This document shows, one piece after another, positions 7,890-15,572 of a DNA stretch of 64,000 nucleotides (its first letter is position 1; every line of letters begins with the position of its first letter). The DNA is taken from NCBI GenBank assembly GCA_944358385.1, contig CALVQW010000007.1, positions 27,762-91,761 on the forward strand, read 5' to 3'. Below the pieces are notes generated by a model. That model ran no database searches, had not been told where the DNA came from, and saw nothing but the letters and a program-made list of their open reading frames with translations. Source of the stretch: an uncultured Clostridia bacterium (GTDB lineage Bacteria; Bacillota; Clostridia; Christensenellales; CAG-917). A program made the translations under genes and the position numbers.

Positions 7890-8267
7890 TTATATTAAGG
7901 TAGAGTGTATCACGTAGTCGGCAGTGGCTTTATTCGTCGCAATGGGTATGTCATACACCACGGCTATCCTGAGCAATGCTTTGACATCGGGATCGTGGGG
8001 CTGGGCTTGGAGAGGATCCCAGAAAAAGATGACGAGGTCGATCTGCCCTTCCGCTATCTTCGCGCCGATCTGCTGGTCGCCGCCGAGAGGTCCGGAGAGG
8101 TAGCGATGCACGTCAAGACCGGTGGCTTCCGCAACGAGTTTGGATGTCGTACCGGTGCCGCAAAGCTCAAAGCGCGCGAGGGTATCGCGGTTCTTCATAG
8201 CCCAGCTCACCATTTCGGCTTTCTTATTGTCGTGCGCGATGAGCGCGATGCATTTGACTTCTTTCAT
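7890..8267 (-). CDS. mgsA: Methylglyoxal synthase
   Basis: The 125-residue cytoplasmic enzyme converts dihydroxyacetone phosphate to methylglyoxal and phosphate, an overflow bypass of glycolysis. It shows the family landmarks [30 protein letters not shown] (catalytic Asp) and [19 protein letters not shown], and has the normal family length. The longer in-frame start at 8369 is rejected: the ATG at 8267 has an AAGGACG ribosome site and lies downstream of a good promoter (8296-8324). Two different phosphofructokinases are encoded within 11 kb, fitting a glycolysis-rich neighbourhood, though these are separate transcription units. Confidence 0.97.
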   Translation of the reverse strand: MKEVKCIALIAHDNKKAEMVSWAMKNRDTLARFELCGTGTTSKLVAEATGLDVHRYLSGPLGGDQQIGAKIAEGQIDLVIFFWDPLQAQPHDPDVKALLRIAVVYDIPIATNKATADYVIHSTLI

Positions 8268-8295
8268 GGTTCGTCGTCCTTTATGTGTTGAGAGC

Positions 8296-8324
8296 ATTAT
8301 ACCACAACGCTCCCCTCTTTTCAA
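8296..8324 (-). promoter_or_regulatory. Sigma-A promoter of mgsA
   Basis: On the minus strand TTGAAA (8319-8324) and a consensus TATAAT (8296-8301) are separated by 17 bp, giving a leader of about 20 nt that includes the ribosome site. Confidence 0.88.
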
Positions 8325-8371
8325 GCGGGATGAGCCAAACATTTCAACCGCCTCACGGCGCGGACGCACAC

Positions 8372-8399
8372 GAAACGCCGATCGCAGGATCGGCGTTTC
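8372..8399 (-). terminator. Hairpin downstream of the YbaK-like gene
   Basis: A perfect 12-bp stem (8372-8383 with 8388-8399) with a GCAG loop follows the stop codon at 8428 by 28 bp. The stem ends in three A-T pairs but no long T-run follows, so it is a weak terminator. Confidence 0.6.
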
Positions 8400-8427
8400 A
8401 CATTGCGATTTTGACGGTTAAAACCCG

Positions 8428-8907
8428 TTATTCCGCGATTTCGTAGGGTTTGCAGACGTCTGTCCATCCCTTCGCGCGGGAAAACTTTTCCAGCTCGTCT
8501 ATGCCGAGTTCGATGGCACTGGACGCACTGCCGCAGGCGGGGAACACCGTGACAAATCTTTTCAGGGACTCGTCCAGCCACACCTCCGCACCTTCCGCCA
8601 CCGCAAAGGGACACACCCCGCCCGCGGCGTGTCCGGTGAGGCATTCGGTATCCTCACGGGCGAGCATCTTCGCCTTGCCGCCGAAGAAGTCCTTATACTT
8701 GCGGTTGTCCACTTTGACGTCTCCCGCCGCCACGATGAGGATAACCCTTTCCCCCAACATGAAGGAGAGCGTCTTGGCGATGCGCGCCTCCTCGCAACCG
8801 AGGGCTTTTGCCGCAAGCTCCACCGTCGCGCTGGACACGTCGAACTCTCTCACTCTTTCCGCCGCGCCGAATGCGGCGAGATACTCTTTCACTTTGGCTA
8901 CGGACAT
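8428..8907 (-). CDS. YbaK/EbsC-family aminoacyl-tRNA deacylase-like protein
   Basis: The 159-residue product shows the YbaK fold landmarks: an early IAKTLSFML segment with the conserved Lys, AAGDVKVDNRKYKDFFG, the substrate-pocket motif GHAAGGVCPFA, and the final VFPACGSASSAIEL strand. Relatives deacylate mischarged tRNAs in trans; specificity cannot be told. A strong GGAGGAG-type site precedes the ATG. It is distinct from the ProX-like protein at 2264-2752, so two editing-domain proteins lie within 6.6 kb. It is a single gene, with mgsA transcribed downstream from its own promoter. Confidence 0.88.
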   Translation of the reverse strand: MSVAKVKEYLAAFGAAERVREFDVSSATVELAAKALGCEEARIAKTLSFMLGERVILIVAAGDVKVDNRKYKDFFGGKAKMLAREDTECLTGHAAGGVCPFAVAEGAEVWLDESLKRFVTVFPACGSASSAIELGIDELEKFSRAKGWTDVCKPYEIAE

Positions 8908-9047
8908 AGCTCCTCCTTCCGCCGCGTTTTGCGGCGGGAACGTGCCGATTATACCACATTTTCCTCTCCCGCGACAGAGAAAAGGCGCACTTTATACGCA
9001 ATTAAAGTTTATTATTTTAATTTATATGTGTTTCGCGCGGAAAACTA

Positions 9048-9076
9048 TTGACATACCCCGCCGTTTAATTCAAAAT
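9048..9076 (+). promoter_or_regulatory. Probable promoter of the GtrA-like gene
   Basis: TTGACA (9048-9053) and CAAAAT (9071-9076) lie 17 bp apart, about 32 nt upstream of the start codon. The -10 matches 4 of 6 consensus positions. The surrounding 9000-9090 stretch is AT-rich. Confidence 0.6.
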
Positions 9077-9107
9077 GTATACATAAATGCGCTCCGGGGG
9101 GAGATAT

Positions 9108-9929
9108 ATGTCCGACACCGAAAAGGATGCCGCCATCAACGCGGCGGAAGAGATCACCGAAAACACCGTGAACGAAGCGGAAGAGACCGCTGCGGAAACA
9201 GCCGACGGGACGGCTGCCGCCGAGGGCGAAACCGCGACGACGAGCGGCATGAAAGGCAAAGCCACCGCCGCCTTCCACAAGGGCAAGGCATTCATGACTC
9301 GCCACGGCAACATCTGGCAGATCGTCAAATTCACACTCATCAGCCTTATCGCATTTCTTGCCGAATTCGCCACCATGTATGCCCTGCAATACGGACTTGC
9401 TGATGTGTGCGGACAAGATTTTCATTGGTTCGTCTTTAACTACGATGCAAGCCAAGGCGGACAAGCGACATTCATCGCGATGCTCGGCTCCAAGTGCGTG
9501 GCGGAGATCATCTCCTTCACCATCAACCGCAAAAAGACCTTCAAAGCCAACAATAACGTGGTGTTCAGCGTGATCATGTACGTCATCACCGTCGTCGCGC
9601 TCATCATCTTCAGCACCTGGCTCGCCGGCCCGATCGGCAACGCAATGGGCGCTCATAACATTGACGAAGGCTTGAGTTCGACCGTCAGCAAGATGGTTGG
9701 CTCCATCATCAGCTTCGTGGTCATCTTCCTCATGGACAAATTCGTCATCATGCGCAATGTGAAAGGCAAGGGCGAGGAGACCTCCGCAGACGAGGAAACG
9801 GCAGCGGACGGCGAAGCCGCCGAAGCACTTGCCGCCGACACCGCAGACGGCATGAACGTCACCTACGACAGCACGGACGCCGAGGAAAACGAAGCCGAGA
9901 CGGAGATCTCCTCCGGCGACCGGGAATAA
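9108..9929 (+). CDS. GtrA-like four-helix membrane protein with long acidic termini
   Basis: The 273-residue product has about 60 acidic, Glu/Ala/Thr-rich residues, then four hydrophobic helices (IVKFTLISLIAFLAEFATMY, a second starting near FIAMLGSKCVAEIISF, VIMYVITVVALIIFSTWL, and VGSIISFVVIFLMDKFVIM), then about 60 more acidic residues. The core resembles GtrA-family flippase partners, including the FTINRKKTFKA segment after helix 2 that matches the family NRxxTF motif. GtrA proteins help move undecaprenyl-linked sugars, so a cell-envelope role is plausible. The acidic extensions are unusual. The ATG at 9108 is chosen for the GGGGGGAG site; the upstream in-frame ATG at 9087 has none. Confidence 0.7.
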   Translation: MSDTEKDAAINAAEEITENTVNEAEETAAETADGTAAAEGETATTSGMKGKATAAFHKGKAFMTRHGNIWQIVKFTLISLIAFLAEFATMYALQYGLADVCGQDFHWFVFNYDASQGGQATFIAMLGSKCVAEIISFTINRKKTFKANNNVVFSVIMYVITVVALIIFSTWLAGPIGNAMGAHNIDEGLSSTVSKMVGSIISFVVIFLMDKFVIMRNVKGKGEETSADEETAADGEAAEALAADTADGMNVTYDSTDAEENEAETEISSGDRE

Positions 9930-9957
9930 GTACGCTTATCAACGGACTGCACACGCA

Positions 9958-9984
9958 CGCCGCGGCATGACGCCGCGGCGTTTT
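9958..9984 (+). terminator. Terminator of the GtrA-like gene
   Basis: An 8-bp GC stem (9958-9965 with 9973-9980) is followed by TTTT, 28 bp after the stop codon. Confidence 0.8.
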
Positions 9985-10095
9985 GCGTGCGCCGAACACG
10001 GCAGCTCTGCCAGGCGGCACTGCCCTGCCGGTCCTCTCTGCGACGCATATCTCCCGGCAGCCGGACGCACACCTGCGCGGCTTACAGAGCATGAC

Positions 10096-10122
10096 AAAAG
10101 AGAGCGCGCCGCGCTCTCTTTT
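10096..10122. terminator. Bidirectional-looking terminator hairpin between convergent units
   Basis: A perfect 12-bp stem (10096-10107 with 10111-10122) starts with AAAA and ends with TTTT. It lies about 100 bp beyond the stop codon of the minus-strand redox operon and could also serve as a second terminator for the plus-strand GtrA-like gene. Confidence 0.75.
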
Positions 10123-10217
10123 GACGTATTGTCCGATTTTCATGCCGCATACTGCCCAAACCTCCGCGCATCGCAGCGGAGCGGCGCAAGCCGTCATGCA
10201 GGCGGCGCGAGGGCCCG

Positions 10218-11369
10218 TTACGCCTTGGGCACTACGATCTCCATGTCCGAATCGGGATAAGTGCAGCAGGGGTGGATGTAGCCGAACTTCCCGTCCGCGA
10301 GTCTGCGCTTGTCAGCGCCGGCGATGGAGAATTTGCCGGCAACGAGCCTGCTGTGGCAGAAACCGCAGCCGCCCGCGCGGCACTTGGACGGCACTTTCAG
10401 CCCCGCCCTTTCCATGGCGACGAGCAAGGTTTCACCTGCGTCCGCCTTCACTTTGAACGTATCGAAGCCGATATGCACGGTGAGGTCGTACGCCGCGGGC
10501 GCGGCGTCGCGCACTCCCACGCAGTTCGCCTCTTTCTTGACGCGTTTCAGCGGCAGACCGAGGGGCACGAGCTCCTTGTCCTGGAAGGCGTACATCGCGG
10601 AAGGTCCGCACATCATCACGGTGAAATCGCCGTCAACGTACTTCTTCACGAGAGCGAGATTCACAAATCCGTGCTCACAGCCTTCTTCCTCCTTCTCGGT
10701 CACGTACACGACCTTGAACTTGCCGGGCATTTGCGCCGCAAGGGCGTCGAGCCTGCTCCTGAATGCGAGATCGGCAGCCGTCTTTGCCCCGTAGAACAGC
10801 GTGAGCGAATAGTCGTCGGTGCCGTCCGCAAGCGCCTGCGCCATGCTGTAGAAGGGAGTGATGCCGCTGCCGCCCGCGATCGCAACGATCTGCTTCGCGT
10901 CCTTGATCGGCTCGTAGCAGAAATCACCGGACGGATCGCCTATGACAAACTTGTCGCCCGGCTTCGCGTTGTCGAAGAGCCATTCGCTGAAAAATCCCGC
11001 TTTCTTGACGGTGAACGCGGCTTTTTTCGCAAGCGCTTCACGGGGCGAGGACGAGAAGGCGTAGGGGCGGGACACTTCGCTCCCGCCCGCGTTGCAGCCG
11101 AGAGTGGCGTACTGACCGGCGCGGAAGTAGAAAGGCTTCTCCGTTTCGAAGACGTACGTCTTCATGTCCGCGGTTTCGAGCCTGACTTCGATGAGAGTCG
11201 CGGACTGGTAGCCGGGGTGGAGGATCTTCGCCGTTTCGTTCACCTTATAGGTCGCGGGCAGCGGAGTCGCCGGCGCTTCCGCCATTATCTTTCTGCGCTT
11301 CGGCACCATTTTCTTGAAGCGCAGGAGGTCCATAAATCCGAAAATCTGTTTCTTGAATACGAATGCCAT
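10218..11369 (-). CDS. FAD- and NAD(P)H-binding reductase with C-terminal plant-type 2Fe-2S ferredoxin domain
   Basis: The 383-residue product joins a ferredoxin-NADP reductase module to a ferredoxin domain. It has RPYAFSSSP (FAD), GGSGITPFYSM (NAD(P)H pyrophosphate), VMMCGPSAMY, and a C-terminal CRAGGCGFCHSRL with a later Cys (HPCCTYP), giving the C-x4-C-x2-C...C cluster. Such proteins pass electrons one at a time from NAD(P)H to a partner oxygenase, desaturase or other redox enzyme. About 60 extra basic residues precede the FAD domain. It is the last gene of a three-gene operon, 4 bp behind the CrtI-like oxidoreductase, which is the obvious candidate partner. An AGGGAGG site precedes the ATG. 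Confidence 0.9.
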   Translation of the reverse strand: MAFVFKKQIFGFMDLLRFKKMVPKRRKIMAEAPATPLPATYKVNETAKILHPGYQSATLIEVRLETADMKTYVFETEKPFYFRAGQYATLGCNAGGSEVSRPYAFSSSPREALAKKAAFTVKKAGFFSEWLFDNAKPGDKFVIGDPSGDFCYEPIKDAKQIVAIAGGSGITPFYSMAQALADGTDDYSLTLFYGAKTAADLAFRSRLDALAAQMPGKFKVVYVTEKEEEGCEHGFVNLALVKKYVDGDFTVMMCGPSAMYAFQDKELVPLGLPLKRVKKEANCVGVRDAAPAAYDLTVHIGFDTFKVKADAGETLLVAMERAGLKVPSKCRAGGCGFCHSRLVAGKFSIAGADKRRLADGKFGYIHPCCTYPDSDMEIVVPKA

Positions 11370-11373
11370 AAGT

Positions 11374-12900
11374 TCAGCCCTCCCTCTTGATGTCGCCGAC
11401 GGTCTGCCTGCCGGAGATGTCGCCCGCGAAATACGCGCTGGAATAGCCGGACAATCTCATCGCGTAAGCACTGCCGAAACGCAGTCCGCGCACGCGGTGG
11501 TCCTCCGCCATCATCTGGAGCCTGGGCATGAGCCCGTCCCAATACTGCGATTCGTAGCCGTAGATCACGCCCTGCGGATGTCCGCAGTAACGCGCATACG
11601 TCATCGGCGTCGCGACCGAGATCTCCTCTATACTGTCGCGGATCTTCGCGCCGGTATCGTGCTCGAAGCGCGAGATCATCTTGTCCGCGACGTAATTCTT
11701 GGTCTTGTAATAGTTTTCGGGAGTCACCTTCGCCCAGTCGTCGGACATGTAGAGCGTGGTGAAGTACATCATGCAGGTGCCCTCCGGCGAGCAGTCGGGA
11801 AGCGCGCGGTTAAGGCATACCGTCGCCTGCACGCTGTTGTCCTTTATCGTCCGCATCCTGTCGTACTGCGCGACGGAATCCATCGTGTCGTAAAGGAAAT
11901 AGTTGTGGTTCTCGATGCCGAGTTCGTCGGCGGATTTGTTGAGTCCCAGGAACATGGTGAAGCCTCTTCCCGCGAATTTGCGCGAATTAGACGCACGCAC
12001 CTCCGACTCCGGCACCTTGTCCATCATCCTGCCGAACACGACGTGCGGCGAGCAGTTCGCCACGACGTGGCGCGTCTCGATCTCCGTCCCGTCGTCCAGC
12101 ACGACGGCGCGCACTCCGCCGTCCTTCGGATCGGTGAGTATCTTCACCGCTTCGGTGTTGAACAGGACGTCGCCGCCGAGTTCGAGTATGCGTTCGGTCA
12201 GCGCGAGAGAGATCTCGTGCGAACGGGACTTCGGCATGCTCGCGCCGCGCAGGATGTAGCGGTTGACCATGGACGCGTAATGCACAAAGCTCAGGTCGTC
12301 GCAATGCGCGCCCAGGTAGCACCAGTACGCCGTGAGGATGTCGACGGCTTTCTTCGGCATTTTGAGCGCCTTGAGCACTTCGTTCACGGAGTAGGAACCG
12401 CACCTCACGAAGTTGCCGTAATCGCGCACCATCACCTTGGGATCAGCATTGCCGTTGACCGACGCGGTGTAAGCCTGTCCGAGCCTGATCTCCTCCGCCA
12501 GCTCGAAAAATTCCGTGACGGATTTGCGGCTGCCGGGCACATAGCTCTCCATCTTGTCGATGAAGGCTTTCACGCCGAAAGGCATCGTCGCGTCGAGCTT
12601 TTCCGCCTGCGAGATCACGCGGTACGCCTCCGGGATCTGCAACCACTCGATCTTGTCCGTCACTCCGAGTTCGTCGAAGAGCACGCGGACGTCGCCCGCG
12701 TTGTCGGCGGTACCGAAATCGTTGAGCTCGTGCAAAGACGCCTCGAACTCGAACCGCCCCCTTCTGAAGCTGGTCGCGAAGCCGCCGGGAATGTTGTGCT
12801 TTTCCACAAGCAGCACCCGCGCTCCGCCCTGCAGCAGCCTGATCGCTGCGGTAAGTCCGCCGTTACCCGCACCGATAACGACGGCGTCGTATTTTCTCAT
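11374..12900 (-). CDS. Phytoene-dehydrogenase-like (CrtI/amine-oxidase family) FAD-dependent oxidoreductase
   Basis: The 508-residue product begins with the dinucleotide-binding motif AVVIGAGNGGLTAAIRLLQGG, followed by LLVEKHNIPGGFATSFRRG as in CrtI-type carotenoid desaturases, retinol saturases and related anaerobic oxidoreductases. The C-terminal GLRFGSAYAMRLSGYSSAYFAGDISGR segment fits the second FAD-binding strand. No carotenoid pathway genes are nearby, so a carotenoid role is not supported. It sits between a DUF296 protein and an NAD(P)H/2Fe-2S reductase in one operon, suggesting that the reductase supplies or removes its electrons. A CAGGAGG site precedes the ATG. Confidence 0.88.
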   Translation of the reverse strand: MRKYDAVVIGAGNGGLTAAIRLLQGGARVLLVEKHNIPGGFATSFRRGRFEFEASLHELNDFGTADNAGDVRVLFDELGVTDKIEWLQIPEAYRVISQAEKLDATMPFGVKAFIDKMESYVPGSRKSVTEFFELAEEIRLGQAYTASVNGNADPKVMVRDYGNFVRCGSYSVNEVLKALKMPKKAVDILTAYWCYLGAHCDDLSFVHYASMVNRYILRGASMPKSRSHEISLALTERILELGGDVLFNTEAVKILTDPKDGGVRAVVLDDGTEIETRHVVANCSPHVVFGRMMDKVPESEVRASNSRKFAGRGFTMFLGLNKSADELGIENHNYFLYDTMDSVAQYDRMRTIKDNSVQATVCLNRALPDCSPEGTCMMYFTTLYMSDDWAKVTPENYYKTKNYVADKMISRFEHDTGAKIRDSIEEISVATPMTYARYCGHPQGVIYGYESQYWDGLMPRLQMMAEDHRVRGLRFGSAYAMRLSGYSSAYFAGDISGRQTVGDIKREG

Positions 12901-12939
12901 TGCAACCTCCTGTTTCCGTGCCCGGCACTCGGCCGCGCC

Positions 12940-13359
12940 TCATAATTCCATAAGATTCAGTCCCGTGCGCTCGTCGTAGAACCTCGGCACACGGCCGTAA
13001 ACGGTGTGCAGGACCAGTTCGCACGTCGCGCTGATGACGGCGCGTTTGAGATGTCCGCCGACGGCGGTCCCGTCCCTCCTGCACGCTGCGGCGTGGATGT
13101 GGACGTAAGGCGCGCCGTTCATCTCGGTCACCGTGCCCGAAAGCGACGTGATCTCCAGCGGCTCGCGGAACGTGTTGTCGAAATACACCTTCGCCTTCAC
13201 GTCGTAGACGGACACGTCGAATTCGTCCGCCGCGCCTATCCCGCTCACCTCGGCGAACGTCACGCCCTCGCGCTCCGCGATGTCGGAAAGGGAGGCGATG
13301 ACCTCTTCGCCCACTTCCAGCCTTGCGACGATGTCTTCACCGAACCGCTTATATTTCAT
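12940..13359 (-). CDS. PPC/DUF296-domain protein
   Basis: The 139-residue product is a single PPC (DUF296) domain: it has the GIGAADEFDVSVYD strand, the metal-site-like YVHIHAAACRRDGTAVGGHL motif and the late ATCELVLH strand. Bacterial members are small trimeric proteins, sometimes described as DNA-binding, but their role is mostly unknown. The ATG at 13359 has GGAGGTG just upstream. It is the first gene of the operon with the CrtI-like and ferredoxin-reductase-like genes (gap of 39 bp). Its promoter probably lies at 13417-13444, partly inside the end of the NERD gene. Confidence 0.88.
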   Translation of the reverse strand: MKYKRFGEDIVARLEVGEEVIASLSDIAEREGVTFAEVSGIGAADEFDVSVYDVKAKVYFDNTFREPLEITSLSGTVTEMNGAPYVHIHAAACRRDGTAVGGHLKRAVISATCELVLHTVYGRVPRFYDERTGLNLMEL

Positions 13360-13416
13360 ACCACACCTCCGTGCCGCCTTGCTCTTACACACCGCGCGAC
13401 CGTTCGCTACCCTTCT

Positions 13417-13444
13417 ATTTTACCACGCCCTGCATGAAAATCAA
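13417..13444 (-). promoter_or_regulatory. Probable promoter of the DUF296-CrtI-reductase operon
   Basis: On the minus strand TTGATT (13439-13444) and TAAAAT (13417-13422) are separated by 16 bp. The -35 element overlaps the stop codon of the NERD gene. Confidence 0.6.
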
Positions 13445-14211
13445 TTTGGATCATCCATCTTTTTCTTAAATTTGCATTGCGGATAATTAGCACACCCGTA
13501 AAATTTTCCATATGGTCCATCACGCAAGATCAACTTCCCCTTGCACCTCGGGCAGATACCGGATGATACTTCATCACGAATCTTATTCACAGAAGCGACG
13601 TGTTCCTCCGACAAACATTCATCTTCATTTGCGGTCAATATTGCATTTATCTCTTCGATTTGTTCCTCCGAGATACGAACTCCGTTAGCCGAATGACATA
13701 CCGCCATTCGTACTGCATAAAGTGGCATGGTATATGTTGATCGGACATTTCTGATATCTCCCATCGCAAAAACAACGAAATTATAAATCGGGATCTCGAC
13801 AGGTAAAAGTTTTTTAAGACAACATAAGTGTGAAAAATTTTGCTTGACGGGATTATAAAATCTGTGTTCTTCGCCGTTTGGCATTCGTTGTATCCATTCA
13901 TGCCAATCGTCATTACCTATTATTTTCCCGCCATATGCTTTGACCTCTATAACAAAAACCCCATTACGATTGATACAGATTTGATCTATCTCGCGTGTCT
14001 TATCTTTCTCTCTAACAATGTAATTGCTAAAGATATATTGTGGTGTCATCCCGCTCTGTTTAAGCTCTGCATACACCAAGTCCTCTCCGAACTCTCCCTT
14101 GCTACTACGACCAAGTGGAAAATTATCGGAATTGCGCATTGCGAACAAAACAATATTAATGATCACCGAAACGAACAAGAGCACCGATAATATCCCGATG
14201 GCAATCCCCAT
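13441..14211 (-). CDS. NERD-domain nuclease-like protein with N-terminal membrane helix and C-terminal topoisomerase-type zinc ribbon
   Basis: The 256-residue product has an N-terminal membrane helix (about residues 4-25). A NERD domain follows, including GEFGEDLVYAELK, REIDQICINRNGVFVIEVKA (Asp, Glu and Lys of the nuclease-like core) and KQNFSHLCCLKKLL. At the C-terminus is a four-Cys zinc ribbon (CPRCKGKL...YGCANYPQC) like those of DNA topoisomerase I. NERD domains are related to restriction-type nucleases; some act in DNA processing or phage defence, but the role here is unknown. The DNA is clearly more AT-rich than both neighbours, suggesting recent acquisition. It starts 1 nt after the RlmD gene stop codon behind an AAGGAG site, so it has inserted into that transcript. 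Confidence 0.88.
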   Translation of the reverse strand: MGIAIGILSVLLFVSVIINIVLFAMRNSDNFPLGRSSKGEFGEDLVYAELKQSGMTPQYIFSNYIVREKDKTREIDQICINRNGVFVIEVKAYGGKIIGNDDWHEWIQRMPNGEEHRFYNPVKQNFSHLCCLKKLLPVEIPIYNFVVFAMGDIRNVRSTYTMPLYAVRMAVCHSANGVRISEEQIEEINAILTANEDECLSEEHVASVNKIRDEVSSGICPRCKGKLILRDGPYGKFYGCANYPQCKFKKKMDDPN

Positions 14212-14212
14212 A

Positions 14213-15571
14213 TCAAATCTCCTTTTTCGCTTTTTCCAGCACGGCGAGCGTCTCGACGTGCATTGTCTGGGGAAAGAGGTCGTAGGGGCGGAGGGATGTG
14301 ATGGTGTAGCCGCGGTCTGTGAGGAATTTTAAGTCGCGGGCGAGAGTCGCGGGGTTGCAGGAGATGTAGACAATGTGTTCGAACCCCGCCTTGACCGCCG
14401 CGTCCAGCACGCTCTCGTCGCACCCTTTGCGGGGAGGATCGACGAGGAGAGCGCGGGGAACGATACTGCCCGCGAGGGAGCGCATATACTCCGCCGCATC
14501 CCCGCAGATCTCCGTCACTCTCTCCGAAAGTCCGAGGGAGCGCATGAGTTTCTCCGCATCCTTCACCGCCTCGGGGACGATCTCCACCGCGGTGATGTGC
14601 GCGTCTTTGAGGCGCAAAGCAAGTTCCGCCGTGAGCAGTCCCACGCCGGAGTAAAGCTCCGTGACGTCGCCGTCAAATCCCGCGAGCGCGGCGCACGCAT
14701 CGGCGTACAGCCTGTCCCGCATCTCGTCATTGACCTGCAAAAAGCTGAGCGGCGAGACGACGGCGGAGAAGGAACCCAACTTTTGAGGGCGTTCTCTGCC
14801 CTTTACGAGGCGGGCGTCCTCACCGAAGATGACGTTGGTGTTCGCCTTATTGGAGGAGAGGTAGAGCGCGACATCGTCAAACCGCGCGGTAAGCTTTGCA
14901 TACAGCCTGTCCGCGTGCGGGATGCTGTCACCATTGAGCACTATGACGACGGAGAGCGTGGTGATATATCTCGCCACGACGTGCCGCAAAAGCCCTTTGC
15001 CCGTCCTCTCGTCGTAGACGGAAAGCCCGCACTCGTTCGCCCATTCCGTGACGGCGGAGACCACCTTCGCCGCCCACTCGCCGTGCAAGGGACAGTCCTT
15101 GAGGGGGACAACGCGGTGAGACCTTTTCTCAAAAAATCCCAGCACGATCTTCCCTTCCCTGCCCATCCTGCCGAAGGGAAGAGCGAGCTTGTTGCGGTAA
15201 GCCCACGCACCGCCGCAGACGACGGGCGGCACTTGCGCGCGCACCCCGGCTTTTGACAGCGTGCGCTCCACAAACACCCTCTTCACCTCCTCCTGTACGG
15301 AGTGGGAAAGGTGTTGCAGATCACACCCACCGCACCTGCCAAAATGACGGCAACGGGGTTTTACTCTGTCATTTGAAGGGGATAAAACCTCGATAAGTTC
15401 ACCGAAGGCATAATCTTTCTTGGCATGTACGACGCGGAGACGCACCCTCTCGCCCACAGCGGCAAAGGGCACAAAAATCGGATAGGCACCGTCTTTGACG
15501 ATGCCTTCTCCGCTCATTCCGAAGTCCGTTACGACTCCTTCGAATTCGTCTCCCGTGCGAAATCTGCCCAT
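14213..15571 (-). CDS. RlmD/TrmA-family 23S rRNA (uracil-C5)-methyltransferase
   Basis: The 452-residue product has an N-terminal TRAM-like beta domain, a 4Fe-4S cysteine set (CRHFGRCGGCDLQHL plus a downstream Cys), an S-adenosylmethionine domain (VTELYSGVGLLT, TAVEIVPEAV, LVDPPRKGC) and the catalytic Cys in YISCNPATLARD. Family members methylate C5 of U1939 or U747 in 23S rRNA or U54 in tRNA; the exact base is not decidable here. It begins 1 nt after the stop codon of the PPi-phosphofructokinase gene and is co-transcribed with it. Confidence 0.93.
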   Translation of the reverse strand: MGRFRTGDEFEGVVTDFGMSGEGIVKDGAYPIFVPFAAVGERVRLRVVHAKKDYAFGELIEVLSPSNDRVKPRCRHFGRCGGCDLQHLSHSVQEEVKRVFVERTLSKAGVRAQVPPVVCGGAWAYRNKLALPFGRMGREGKIVLGFFEKRSHRVVPLKDCPLHGEWAAKVVSAVTEWANECGLSVYDERTGKGLLRHVVARYITTLSVVIVLNGDSIPHADRLYAKLTARFDDVALYLSSNKANTNVIFGEDARLVKGRERPQKLGSFSAVVSPLSFLQVNDEMRDRLYADACAALAGFDGDVTELYSGVGLLTAELALRLKDAHITAVEIVPEAVKDAEKLMRSLGLSERVTEICGDAAEYMRSLAGSIVPRALLVDPPRKGCDESVLDAAVKAGFEHIVYISCNPATLARDLKFLTDRGYTITSLRPYDLFPQTMHVETLAVLEKAKKEI

Positions 15572-15572
15572 A

